Below are positions 32,643-43,500 of a DNA stretch of 64,000 bases, piece after piece. Every line of letters begins with the position of its first letter. The first letter of the stretch is position 1. The position numbers and the translations under genes were made by a program. Source of the stretch: SP5GCR1 sp965199685. GTDB taxonomy: Bacteria; Pseudomonadota; Gammaproteobacteria; Poriferisulfidales; Oxydemutatoraceae. Where the stretch lies: contig OZ241323.1 of NCBI GenBank assembly GCA_965199685.1, positions 2,294,001 through 2,358,000 on the forward strand, given 5' to 3'. The notes beneath the pieces were generated by a model, which worked only from the letters and a program-made list of their open reading frames with translations, was not told the DNA's origin and searched no databases.

Positions 32643-35228
32643 TTAGGTTTTAACAAATTTTGAGCCACCCTGATATACGTCCATCAAATCGGCTTCCATC
32701 CCTTTGGCAAGCCCCGGCACGCCTTTCAATTTATATCCTTTTAGACCGACCGTCATCTGCTGCACTTCATGGTTTCCGGTATTCAGTGCGAAATTGGTTC
32801 GCTCACGTCTGGACTCTTGAGTATATTCGGCATCGGGTTCAGGGATATTGCCGGTGGTGTGCCCCACTGCGGCGAGGTATTTCGCTTCGGCATCCAACTG
32901 TCCGGTGCGATCTTTACCACTTTTGCAATTATAAAGTGTGGTTTCTCCCATCAGATGACTCACCAAAGCTAAACGGGAAACCATTTTATAGGGTTCTTTG
33001 CCGCCGCTCCTAAAAGACCCGCTACGCCATATCGCTTTTGCCTGTGTTGCCGCTTGTTCTAGCAATGCCGCCCGCCTTTGCGTCGGTGCATCGCCGCTGG
33101 CGGTCATCTGTGCAACTTTTTCGGCCACCGCACCTCCCAAGTCTCGCTGGCGAGGATTACCGAGCATATCGCGTAGTTCCGGATTATTCATGCTGGCAGC
33201 AAACCCCCAGCCCATTGCCCGACCCCAAAAAGGCGTATTCGGACCCAGCACACCCTTGCTTGTCGCAACTGCACCCTTGTTAACGCCGAAATTCAACGTG
33301 CGAACCTTGGGCAGAACCTTGATTGATCTGGGAACCCCGTCGTTATCTCGTACATTAACAACCACCGGCTCCCCTGATGCGGCTAACGCCTTCAGACTTT
33401 CAGCTTGATGCGCGAGCATCGCTTTTTCATCACTTCCACTACCAGCCTTAAGACGCGCCCGCAATGCATCGGGCGTTACCAGAGAAATTGAGTTTAACGA
33501 CACACCGACAGTTTCTCCATCAAGGGCAGCTTGCATTTTTTCAGGGTCCGAGACGACCGCTGTGGCTAATAATTCCTTTGCCATCATTTTGCTCGATTCG
33601 GTGCGAAGTTTGGTGCCAATATCGGGCATCTCTGGGTTGCCTTCTTTGATTTGTCGGGCAATTATCGTTGCATAAGTGTCGGGAGCCTGCCCGTTAGGAA
33701 TGTCAATAGCACCCGTATCCAACAACAATTCTTTGACCATTGTGCTAAGCTCAGTTTCAGGCAGATTTTTAAGATTCTTGTTGTTTATCATATACGGGTC
33801 TATGACACCGTGCCGTATTCCTGAGAATAAAACCTCGCCGCTCTCTGCAGTCATCTGGGAGTGTGCCATATTAGGCACATGTTTGTACTGCATACGATCC
33901 ATAGAGCTAATGCCGTTGCTCGGATAATCTGTAGCGAAATTTTTTGCTAAATGCCCACCCGGCGTAATCGTGCTGGTTGCGTTATGATTTGCGCCTGCCA
34001 TCCTGAATGCAAGCTCTTTTTTGACCACCGGCCACTCCTGATTGTTGATCTCGCCGATGATGCCTTGCTTTAATAAAAAGCCAACCGGCGGCATATCGGA
34101 TTTGCCGACACCACTGGCTTTGAGTTGATGCGCGACAAATAATTCAGCCAGCATCGCTTGAGAGATTTTGGGATGCGATAGGGGGATAAGGTCTCTCTGG
34201 GCTTGTTGTGTAAAATCTTGATTAGCTTCATCCCACCGTTTAGTGAGCGGAGACAGAACACTGGAACTATACTTTTTCTTGTCTTTGACTAAGGTGAAAT
34301 CTTCGGTCAATACTTCTTCTAATGACAGATCTCTGGTTGCCGGATCATACTCTCCTCGTTCAAGTGCTGCATGTTTTTCAAGTTTTTGACACTGTGCCTC
34401 TAATGTTTTTGTGATTTTATTGCGCGTCCCAGGGCTCATCGGCATCTGTTTTACCGCACGCAGACATCCTCTAACCTGCAAAAGGCTATATCCAATGCGT
34501 TCTCCTTTGCTAAGTGGCTCTTGTTCTGGCAGGATATCCGAGAACAATGCTGTCATGTCTGCCAAATCAAGATGTCGTTCGGCAAAACGCACTTCAAAAG
34601 CACTTGTCAGTGCCCTCCCTTCCGGTGCCAAGTTTTCCTTATCTAATTGTGACAAGTGTCCTTGCACAATTGATAAGTTCCGCTTATGCGTCTTAAGCAA
34701 CGCATTGAGTTCGTGGGCTTCTTTGGGCGAGGCCTTGCCGGTGTTTAGCTTGTCGCCCAAATCGGCGATGCGCACCATTTGTTTGTCCAATGCCTTGTTA
34801 TAGTTGCTGAGCGTAGAAAACAACTCTTTATTCTCATCAGAGATATTGCCACTATCATGGCTATACTGAATATAGTCATCAAGCCTAGCGGCAGATTTGG
34901 TTTCTGCCAATTCCTTAGTTCTTTCTGCAATGGCTGCCTCGGAGTGTAACGAGGTGTTGGGATTCTCGGTCTCTAGTCTTGGGTCAATCAAGTCGTGATG
35001 TGTCGCCCTAGAAATAGCTGGCCGTCGAATATGAATGGTGCGGATAGGCCGCGGTTCCGGCATATTCGCTGTGTTCAGAGCGGTTTGCTGAGTATCAACA
35101 AAGCGATCGGATGCATTTGCAATCGATACACGTCGCTCGCCGAACGTCCCGGTAGCACGCTCTGCTGTTGGGGGTTGAGATTGGTTAACTCCGGCCGTAG
35201 AGACCGGATTTTCTGTACTTATAGGCAT
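32643..35228 (-). CDS. SopB/IpgD-like inositol phosphate phosphatase (putative effector)
   Basis: Protein of 861 residues. The C-terminal part matches SopB/IpgD phosphatases: catalytic CKSGKDRTG at 768-776 (Cys-x5-Arg), preceded by TLNFGVNKGA, EQAATQAKAIWRSG and GGKEPYKMVSRLALVSHLMG, all in family order. SopB and IpgD dephosphorylate host phosphoinositides after type III secretion. This protein is about 300 residues longer. Its N-terminal 80 residues are Ser/Thr/Gln/Pro-rich, as in type III signals, followed by a long helical region (residues 110-270). No signal peptide is present. A strong AAGGAGG site precedes the ATG. It is probably cotranscribed with the gene at 30568. No secretion apparatus is in the window. 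Confidence 0.88.
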   Translation of the reverse strand: MPISTENPVSTAGVNQSQPPTAERATGTFGERRVSIANASDRFVDTQQTALNTANMPEPRPIRTIHIRRPAISRATHHDLIDPRLETENPNTSLHSEAAIAERTKELAETKSAARLDDYIQYSHDSGNISDENKELFSTLSNYNKALDKQMVRIADLGDKLNTGKASPKEAHELNALLKTHKRNLSIVQGHLSQLDKENLAPEGRALTSAFEVRFAERHLDLADMTALFSDILPEQEPLSKGERIGYSLLQVRGCLRAVKQMPMSPGTRNKITKTLEAQCQKLEKHAALERGEYDPATRDLSLEEVLTEDFTLVKDKKKYSSSVLSPLTKRWDEANQDFTQQAQRDLIPLSHPKISQAMLAELFVAHQLKASGVGKSDMPPVGFLLKQGIIGEINNQEWPVVKKELAFRMAGANHNATSTITPGGHLAKNFATDYPSNGISSMDRMQYKHVPNMAHSQMTAESGEVLFSGIRHGVIDPYMINNKNLKNLPETELSTMVKELLLDTGAIDIPNGQAPDTYATIIARQIKEGNPEMPDIGTKLRTESSKMMAKELLATAVVSDPEKMQAALDGETVGVSLNSISLVTPDALRARLKAGSGSDEKAMLAHQAESLKALAASGEPVVVNVRDNDGVPRSIKVLPKVRTLNFGVNKGAVATSKGVLGPNTPFWGRAMGWGFAASMNNPELRDMLGNPRQRDLGGAVAEKVAQMTASGDAPTQRRAALLEQAATQAKAIWRSGSFRSGGKEPYKMVSRLALVSHLMGETTLYNCKSGKDRTGQLDAEAKYLAAVGHTTGNIPEPDAEYTQESRRERTNFALNTGNHEVQQMTVGLKGYKLKGVPGLAKGMEADLMDVYQGGSKFVKT

Positions 35229-35920
35229 GATTTCCCCTCCTTTGTTTGTATGAATACTATTCTAATACAACATCAATAAAATCACAAATTCCATAAGCCA
35301 TTAGATATGGACTGCTGAAAAAGTACCGTCATCGCACAAACTTAACCGCCTGCGCCCTCAAATTTACGCAAACGGTAGGGGCGGATTTGCATATCCGCCC
35401 TAACGTACCGTTCTGCACTAATAAAACCGCCACGCGCCACTTGGTTTTGGTTCCCATGATATTGGATGGTGTAAGATTTCGTTTGTGCAAGCGCGTCGCA
35501 TTACGGGAGGGCATATGAGGCTATTGAAAAAGTACCGTCCCGCACAAACCCAATCGCCACGCGCCACTTGGTTTTGGTTTCCATAAACGAAATGAATGAA
35601 TGGGCTGTTGAAAAAGTACCCTCATCGCTCAAACGTAACCGCTTGCGCCCTCAAATTTACGCAAACGGTAGGGGCGGATTTGCATATCCGCCCTACGGTA
35701 CCGTTCCGCACAAACCCAATCGCTTTGCGCTACAAGATTATGGTTTGTGTAAATTTGATGGATGAATGTATAAATCGTGTAAGTACGTTGCGTTAGAGCG
35801 GATAATTGAGATGCCGATTGACCTACTGTCTCAATCGGCGGTTCTATTCTGCTCCTACCGTTTTCATAAATTTAGTGGCGCAAGCGGTTGGGTTTATGCA
35901 TCGTGTGAAGGCTATTTAGT
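35229..35920. repeat. Repeat-rich region upstream of the SopB-like gene and FGE gene 4
   Basis: Two copies of the GGGCGGAT/ATCCGCCC hairpin cassette (about 35373-35395 and 35672-35694), four copies of the CTGTTGAAAAAGTAC or related end, and a GCCGATTGA/TCAATCGGC hairpin near 35813-35840. From 35708 the sequence is duplicated at 58104. No gene beyond the SopB-like promoter region is seen. Confidence 0.8.
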
Positions 35921-35926
35921 TATAAT
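35921..35926 (+). promoter_or_regulatory. -10 box of FGE gene 4
   Basis: TATAAT in TTAGTTATAATGAAC, 31 bp before the ATG, shared with copy 5. Confidence 0.5.
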
Positions 35927-35957
35927 GAACTTTTCAATTCAAGTAGAAGAAGGAAAA

Positions 35958-36941
35958 ATGAAAGTATTTATTACAAAGCAAGCTATGCGATTAAATGGCA
36001 AGAGGGCAGTGAGCAGCATCGCTGCTGTATTGTTTTTATTACTGCTATCAGCACTAACATCTGCCAATGCATATCAGGTGGGAGACACTTTTCGTGATTG
36101 TGCGACTTGTCCGGAGATGGTCGTGTTGCCGGCAGGAAAGTTCATGATGGGTTCGCCTGAAGGAGAGAGAGGAAGAGATGATTATGAAGGACCGCAACGT
36201 CAGGTTACTATTCCTAAGCCTTTTGCAGTGGGTAAATATGAGGTGACCGTAGGGCAATATGCAGAGTTTGTTAAAGAGGCAAAACACAAAACCGGAAATT
36301 GTTATTATCTCCAAGATGGATCTTTGCGTTATGATGATGATGATAAATCTTGGAGCGATCCGCCATATTTTAAGCATAAGCAAAGCAATGAGCATCCGGT
36401 AGTATGTGTTTCATGGGATGATGCTTCAACCTATGCTTATTGGTTATCAGTGAAGACTGGGCAGGACTACAGGTTATTGACTGAGGCAGAATGGAAATAT
36501 GCGGCCCGCGCTGGCACGACCACGCCGTATCATTTTGGCAGAATGATTTTAGGTAATCAAGCTAATTACAACCGCAACAACGAAGGCACTGTAGCAGTAG
36601 GCAGTTATCCCGCAAATGCTTTCGGGCTATACGACATGCACGGTAATGTATGGGAATAGGTGGAGGACTGTTGGCATGATGATTACACTGGTGCACCGAC
36701 AAACGGTAGTGCATGGCTTAGCGGATGTAGAAAAGGCAATGAGGATGATTGTGCGGGCTTGAGTGAGGATAGCTTGAGGATGTGTAAAGAGAATGTTGTC
36801 GGAAAGGAAATACGCGTGTTGCGTGGCGATTCGTGGATCCACAACCCTCAGCACCTGCGCTCCGCCAGTCGCGTCGGGTACGATGCTGCTTACTGGGGCT
36901 TCAACGTCGGCTTCCGTGTTGTCCGGACGCTTATCCCATAA
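35958..36941 (+). pseudogene. FGE/C-type-lectin-fold gene 4, interrupted by one nonsense codon
   Basis: The frame runs from ATG 35958 (AGAAGGAAAAATG) with the usual signal peptide (LLLLSALTSANA) and FGE domain. A TAG at 36657-36659 replaces the TGG of the conserved NVWEWVEDCW, a single-base change; the frame stays open to 36941 and still ends GFRVVRTLIP. The variable region 36837-36908 codes IHNPQHLRSASRVGYDAAYWG (in part) and is as diverged as in intact copies. With the stop suppressed it would be a 327-residue protein. Either a recent pseudogene or a phase-off state; readthrough cannot be judged from sequence. Confidence 0.85.
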
Positions 36942-37557
36942 ATCCTTACCTCTTTACCTCAAAGGTTTCGGATGGTGAGGCTTATGGCGTACCCACCAAA
37001 TTTACGATACTGGTAGGGGAGGGCTATCATGCCCTCCCTAAAGTACCGTTCTGCACAAACCTAACCGCTTACGCCACTTGGCTTTGGTTCCCATAAACGA
37101 AATGAATAAATGGGGCTGTTGAAAAAGTACCCTCATCGCTCAAACGTAACCGCTTACGCCATATAATTATGCAAACCACCCTAACGTTATGGCTCTGCAC
37201 AAATTAAACCACTGTGTACCATCAAATTTACGATAACGGTAGGGGCGGATTTGCATATCCGCCCTACGGCACCGTTCTGCACTATTCCAACTGCTTGCGC
37301 CACCTAGTTGTGGTTTCCATAAATTGTGTGGTGTACGACAAGCAATCAAGTTAAAATTCTGCACGATGTCACGCCGATTGACCTGCTGGATCAATCGGCG
37401 GTTCTATCTGACGGGGTGGTTTTATGACGTACCCACCATTTATGACAAGCCTTAGCTTGTCCGACCTACATACCCATGTTGAGGTTCTGCACAATGTTAC
37501 GCCGTTTATGCTACTGCAATAAACGGTGGTTCTATTTTTCAACAGCCTCACAGCTGG
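36942..37557. repeat. Repeat-filled region between FGE gene 4 and the giant gene
   Basis: Contains the GGGAGGGC cassette (near 37017), an element starting GGGGCTGTTGAAAAAGTA at 37112 and ending TTTTTCAACAGCC at 37547, a GGGCGGAT/ATCCGCCC hairpin near 37243-37265, GCCGATTGA/TCAATCGGC (37374-37382, 37392-37400), GGACAAGC-like/GCTTGTCC near 37443-37462 and GCCGTTTA/TAAACGGT (37501-37508, 37520-37527). The last terminal repeat ends 10 bp from the stop codon of the giant gene. No gene. Confidence 0.8.
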
Positions 37558-40500
37558 TTACTGCAACGGACCTTCAAGAAATACCTTAGCCCGAACATGA
37601 ATTCCTGAAGATGGCCTGATTACTCTGATTATGTAGATATCTGATTGTTCACCGTCTCTCGGCACGACTGCCACTTCAATGATATTGCCTTGCTCGCCTA
37701 ATTCGTTCAATGGAATGTCCGTATTGGCTTGATAAATGGTGCGGCTATCGCCGGTTAGCAATGTAATCGTTACCGTACTGTTGTCGTTAATCGTAGGTAT
37801 TACTCTTATCGTAGAGGTTGTAGCGGCAACATCGACCGTATACACAAATGTCGCAGTCGTATATTCGGGTTGTAACTGACCCGGCAATACTTTCAAGTTC
37901 TGCAAGGTCGCACCAGCAATATCAAACGAACGGATTAGTATCACGGTATAGCTCTTAGAGGTTTCACCATCGTCGGCAGTCACTTTGATTGTAACCGCAG
38001 TCTCAAAACCTCGCGTCGTTTTATGTCCTGCTTGGATATCAATATCCTTAGTTGAAACTTCCTCAAACTCACCGTCATCAAACGATATTTGAATACCTGC
38101 ACGCATCTCATCGCTTGCAATCGCTGTAACTTGGAGTTCTCTGGTATCGTTGCTCACTGATGCCGTATAGGTTGTGGTCTCACCATTAAATGTAGGGGTC
38201 AAAGAAACTGGATCACCCGCTTTACTTATCACTATGTCGCTCAAATCAGCATTTCTACTGAACGCTCGGATGACTTTGATGGTATAGATATTTGAATCAA
38301 CTCCACTTTCGGATTCAACCATGATTTCAATGATATTGCCCTGCTCGCCTAATTGATTTAATGGAATGTCCGTATTGGCTTGATAAACGGTTCGGCTATC
38401 CTCGGTCACCAAAGTAATCGTCGCCGTACTGTTGTCGTTAATCGTAGGTATCACTTTTATCGTAGCAGTCGTGGCAGCAACATTGACCGTATACACAAAC
38501 GTTGCAGTCGTATATTCTGGTTGCAACTGACCCGGCGATACTTCCAAGTTCTGCAAAGTCGCATCGGCAACATCAAACGAGCGGATTAGTGTCACGGTAT
38601 AGCTTTTAGAGGTTTCATCATCATCGGCAGTCACTTTGATTGTAACCGCAGTCTCAAAACCTCGCGCCGTTTTATATCCTGCTTGGATATCAACATCCTT
38701 AGTTGAAACTTCTTCAAATTCACCGTCATCAACCGATATTTGAATATTCGCATGCACTTCGTCGCTTGCAACGGCAGTAACTCTAAGTTCTTGAGTATCG
38801 TTGCTCACTGATGCCGTATAGTCTGTGGTCTCAACATTAAATGCAGGTGTCAGAGAAACCGGATCACCTGCTTTACTTATCACTATGTCGCTCAAATCAG
38901 CATCTCCACTGAACGCTCGGATGATTTTGATTGTGTAGATATTAAAGTTCTCACCGTCTCCTGATACGACTACCACTTGGATGATATTACCCTGCTCACC
39001 CAATTCGTTCAGTGGAATGTCCGCATTCGCTTGATAAACGGTGCGGCTATCGCCGGTTAGCAATGTAATCGTCGCCGTACTGTTGTCGTTAATCGTAGGT
39101 ATTACTCTTATCGTAGCGGTTGTAGCGGCAACATCGACCGTATACACAAATGTCGCAGTCGTATATTCGGGTTGTAACTGACCCGGCAATACTTTCAAGT
39201 TCTGCAAGGTCGCACCAGCAATATCAAACGAACGGATTAGTATCACGGTATAGCTCTTAGAGGTTTCACCATCGTCGGCAGTCACTTTGATTGTAACCGC
39301 AGTCTCAAAACCTCGCGTCGTTTTATGTCCTGCTTGGATATCAATATCCTTAGTTGAAACTTCCTCAAACTCACCGTCATCAAACGATATTTGAATACCT
39401 GCACGCATCTCATCGCTTGCAATCGCTGTAACTTGGAGTTCTCTGGTATCGTTGCTCACTGATGCCGTATAGGTTGTGGTCTCACCATTAAATGTAGGGG
39501 TCAAAGAAACTGGATCACCCGCTTTACTTATCACTATGTCGCTCAAATCAGCATTTCTACTGAATGCTCGGATGACTTTGATGGTATAGATATTTGAGTG
39601 TTCACCGTCTCCTGACACGACTGTCACTTGGATGATATTGCCCTGCTCGCCCAATTCGTTCAGTGGAATGTCCGTATTCGCTTGATAAACGGTGCGGCTA
39701 TCGCCGGTTAGCAATGTAATCGTCGCCGTACTGTTGTCGTTAATCGTAGGTATCATTTTTATCGTAGCAGTCGTGGCGGCAACATTGACCGTATACGAAA
39801 ATGTCGCAGTCGTATATTTGGGTTGTAGCTGACCCGGCGATACTTCCAGATTTTGCAAAGTTGCACCGGCAACATCAAACGAACGGATTAGTATCACGAT
39901 ATAGCTTTTAGATGTTTCACCATCGTCAGCAGTCACTTTGATTGTAACCGCAGTCTCAAAACCTCGCATCGTTTTATGTCCTGCTTGGATATCAATATCC
40001 TTAGTTGAAACTTTCTCAAACTCGCCGTCATCAACCGATATTTGAATACCCGCACGCATCTCATCGCTTGCAATCGCTGTAACTTGGAGTTCTCTGGTAT
40101 CGTTGCTCACTGATGCCGTATAGTCTGTGGTCTCAACATTAAATGCAGGGGTCAAAGAAACTGGATCACTCGCTTTACTTATCACTATGTCGCTCAAATC
40201 GGCATTTCCACTGAACGCTCGGATGACTTTGATGGTATAGATATTTGAGTGTTCACCGTCTCCTGACACGACTGCTACTTGGATGATATTGCCCTGCTCA
40301 CCCAATTGATTCAGTGGAATGTCCGTATTCGCTTGATAAACGGTGCGGCTATCGCCGGTTAGCAAAGAAATCGTTACCGTACCGTTATTATTAGTCGTAG
40401 GTATCACCCTTACCGTAGCAGTCGTGGCAGCAACATTGACCGTATACACAAATGTCGCAGTCGTATATCCGGGTTGTAGCTGACCCGGCGATACTTCCAA

Positions 40501-43500
40501 GTTCTGCAAAGTCGCATCGGCAACATCAAACGAGCGGATTAGTGTCACGGTATAGCTTTTAGAGGTTTCATCATCATCGGCAGTCACTTTGATTGTAACC
40601 GCAGTCTCAAAACCTCGCGCCGTTTTATATCCTGCTTGGATATCAACATCCTTAGTTAAAACTTCCTCAAACTCGCCGTCATCAACCGATATTTGAATAC
40701 CTGCACGTATCTTGTCGCTTGCAACGGCACTAACTCTAAGTTCTCTGGTATCGTTGCTCACTGATACCGTATAGTCTGTGGTCTCACCATTAAATGTAGG
40801 GGTCAGAGAAACCAGATCACCCGCTTTGCTTATCACTATATCGCTCAAATCGGCATTTCTACTGAATGCTCGGATGACTTTGATGGTATATGTATTTGAA
40901 TCAACTCCACTTTCGGATTCAACCATGATTTCAATGATATTGCCCTGCTCGCCTAATTGATTTAATGGAATGTCCGTATTGGCTTGATAAACGGTGCGGC
41001 TATCCTCGGTCACCAAAGTAATTATCGCCGTACTGTTGTCGTTAATCGTAGGTATTACTCTTATCGTAGCAGTCGTGGCAGCAACATTGACCGTATACAC
41101 AAATGTCGCAGTCGTATATCCGGGTTGCAACTGACCCGGCGATACTTCCAAGTTCTGCAAAGTCGCATCGGCAACATCAAACGAGCGGATTAGTGTCACG
41201 GTATAGCTTTTAGAGGTTTCATCATCATCGGCAGTCACTTTGATCGTAACCGCAGTCTCAAAACCTCGCATCGTTTTATGTCCTGCTTGGATATCAATAT
41301 CCTTAGTTGAAACTTCCTCAAACTCGCCGTCATCAACCGATATTTGAATATCCGCACGCATCTCGTCGCTTGCAACGGCACTAACTCTAAGTTCTCTGGT
41401 ATCGTTGCTCACTGATGCCGTATAGTCTGTGGTCTCAACATTAAATGTAGGAGTCAAAGAAACCAGATCACCCGCTTTGCTTATCACTATGTCGCTCAAA
41501 TCGGCATTCGCACTGAATGCTCGGATGACTTTGATGGTATATGTATTTGAATCAACTCCACTTTCGGATTCAACCATGATTTCAATGATATTGCCCTGCT
41601 CGCCTAATTGATTTAATGGAATGTCCGTATTGGCTTGATAAACGGTGCGGCTATCCTCGGTCACCAAAGTAATTATCGCCGTACTGTTGTCGTTAATCGT
41701 AGGTATTACTCTTATCGTAGCAGTCGTGGCGGCAACATTGACCGTATACGAAAATGTCGCAGTCGTATATTTGGGTTGTAGCTGACCCGGCGATACTTCC
41801 AAGTTCTGCAAGGTTGCACCGGCAACATCAAACGAGCGGATTAGTATCACGATATAGCTTTTAGAGGTTTCACCATCGTCAGCAGTCACTTTGATTGTAA
41901 CCGCAGTCTCAAAACCTCGCGCCGTTTTATGTCCTGCTTGGATATCAATATCCTTAGTTGAAACTTTCTCAAACTCGCCGTCATCAACCGATATTTGAAT
42001 ACCTGCACGCATCTCATCGCTTGCAATCGCTGTAACTTGGAGTTCTCTGGTATCGTTGCTCACTGATACCGTATAGTCTGTGGTCTCACCATTAAATGTA
42101 GGAGTCAGAGAAACCAGATCATCCGCTTTGCTTATCACTATATCGCTCAAATCGGCATTTCTACTGAACGCTCGGATGACTTTGATGGTATAGATATTTG
42201 AGTGCTCACCGTCTCCTGACACGACTGTCACTTGGATGATATTGCCCTGCTCGCCCAATTCGTTCAGTGGAATGTCCGTATTCGCTTGATAAACGGTGCG
42301 GCTATCGCCGGTTAGCAATGTAATCGTCGCCGTACTGTTGTCGTTAATCGTAGGTATCATTTTTATCGTAGCAGTCGTAGCGGCAACATTGACCGTATAC
42401 GAAAATGTCGCAGTCGTATATTCGGGTTGTAGCTGACCTGGCGATACTTCCAGATTTTGCAAAGTCGAACCGGCAACATCAAACGAGCGGATTAGTATCA
42501 CGGTATAGCTTTTAGAGGTTTCACCATCGTCGGCAGTCACTTTGATCGCAACCGCAGTCTCAAAACCTCGCATCGTTTTATGTCCTGTTTGGATATCGAT
42601 ATTCTTAGTTGAAACTTCCTCAAACTCGCCGTCATCAATCGATATTTGAATACCCGCACGCATCTCGTCGCTTGCAACGGCAGTAACTCTAAGTTCTTGA
42701 GTATCGTTGCTCACTGATGCCGTATAGTCTGTGGTCTCAACATTAAATGCAGGGGTCAAAGAAACTGGATCATCCGCTTTGCTTATCACTATGTCGCTCA
42801 AATCGGCATTTCTACTGAACGCTCGGATTACTTTGATGGTATAGATATTTGAGTGTTCACCGTCTCCTGACACGACTGCCACTTGGATGATATTACCCTG
42901 CTCGCCTAATTGATTCAATGGAATGTCCGTATTGGCTTGATAAACAGTGCGGCTATCCTCGGTCACCAAAGTAATTATCGCCGTACTGTTGTCGTTAATC
43001 GTAGGTATCACTTTTATCGTAGCAGTCGTAGCGGCAACATTGACCGTATACGAAAATGTCGCAGTCGTATATTCGGGTTGTAGCTGACCTGGCGATACTT
43101 CCAGATTTTGCAAAGTCGAACCGGCAACATCAAACGAGCGGATTAGTATCACGGTATAGCTTTTAGAGGTTTCACCATCGTCGGCAGTCACTTTGATCGC
43201 AACCGCAGTCTCAAAACCTCGTGTCGTTTTATGTCCTGTTTGGATATCGATATTCTTAGTTGAAACTTCCTCAAACTCGCCGTCATCAATCGATATTTGA
43301 ATATCCGCACGCATCTCGTCGCTTGCAACGGCAGTAACTCTAAGTTCTTGAGTATCGTTGCTCACTGATGCCGTATAGTCTGTGGTCTCAACATTAAATG
43401 CAGGGGTCAAAGAAACTGGATCATCCGCTTTGCTTATCACTATGTCGCTCAAATCGGCATTTCTACTGAACGGTCGGATTACTTTGATAGTATAGATATT

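Larger units (their letters stand above)
35708..37113 (+). repeat. 1.4-kb direct repeat, copy A (contains FGE gene 4)
   Basis: This block, from GCACAAACCCA through FGE gene 4 to ACGAAATGAATAAATGG, matches 58104-59488 in order and orientation with modest divergence. The two copies flank the giant minus-strand gene. Confidence 0.8.

Noticed and set aside
36660..36941. Separate small gene after FGE gene 4
   Set aside because: It is the in-frame continuation of the interrupted FGE gene and has no ribosome site.
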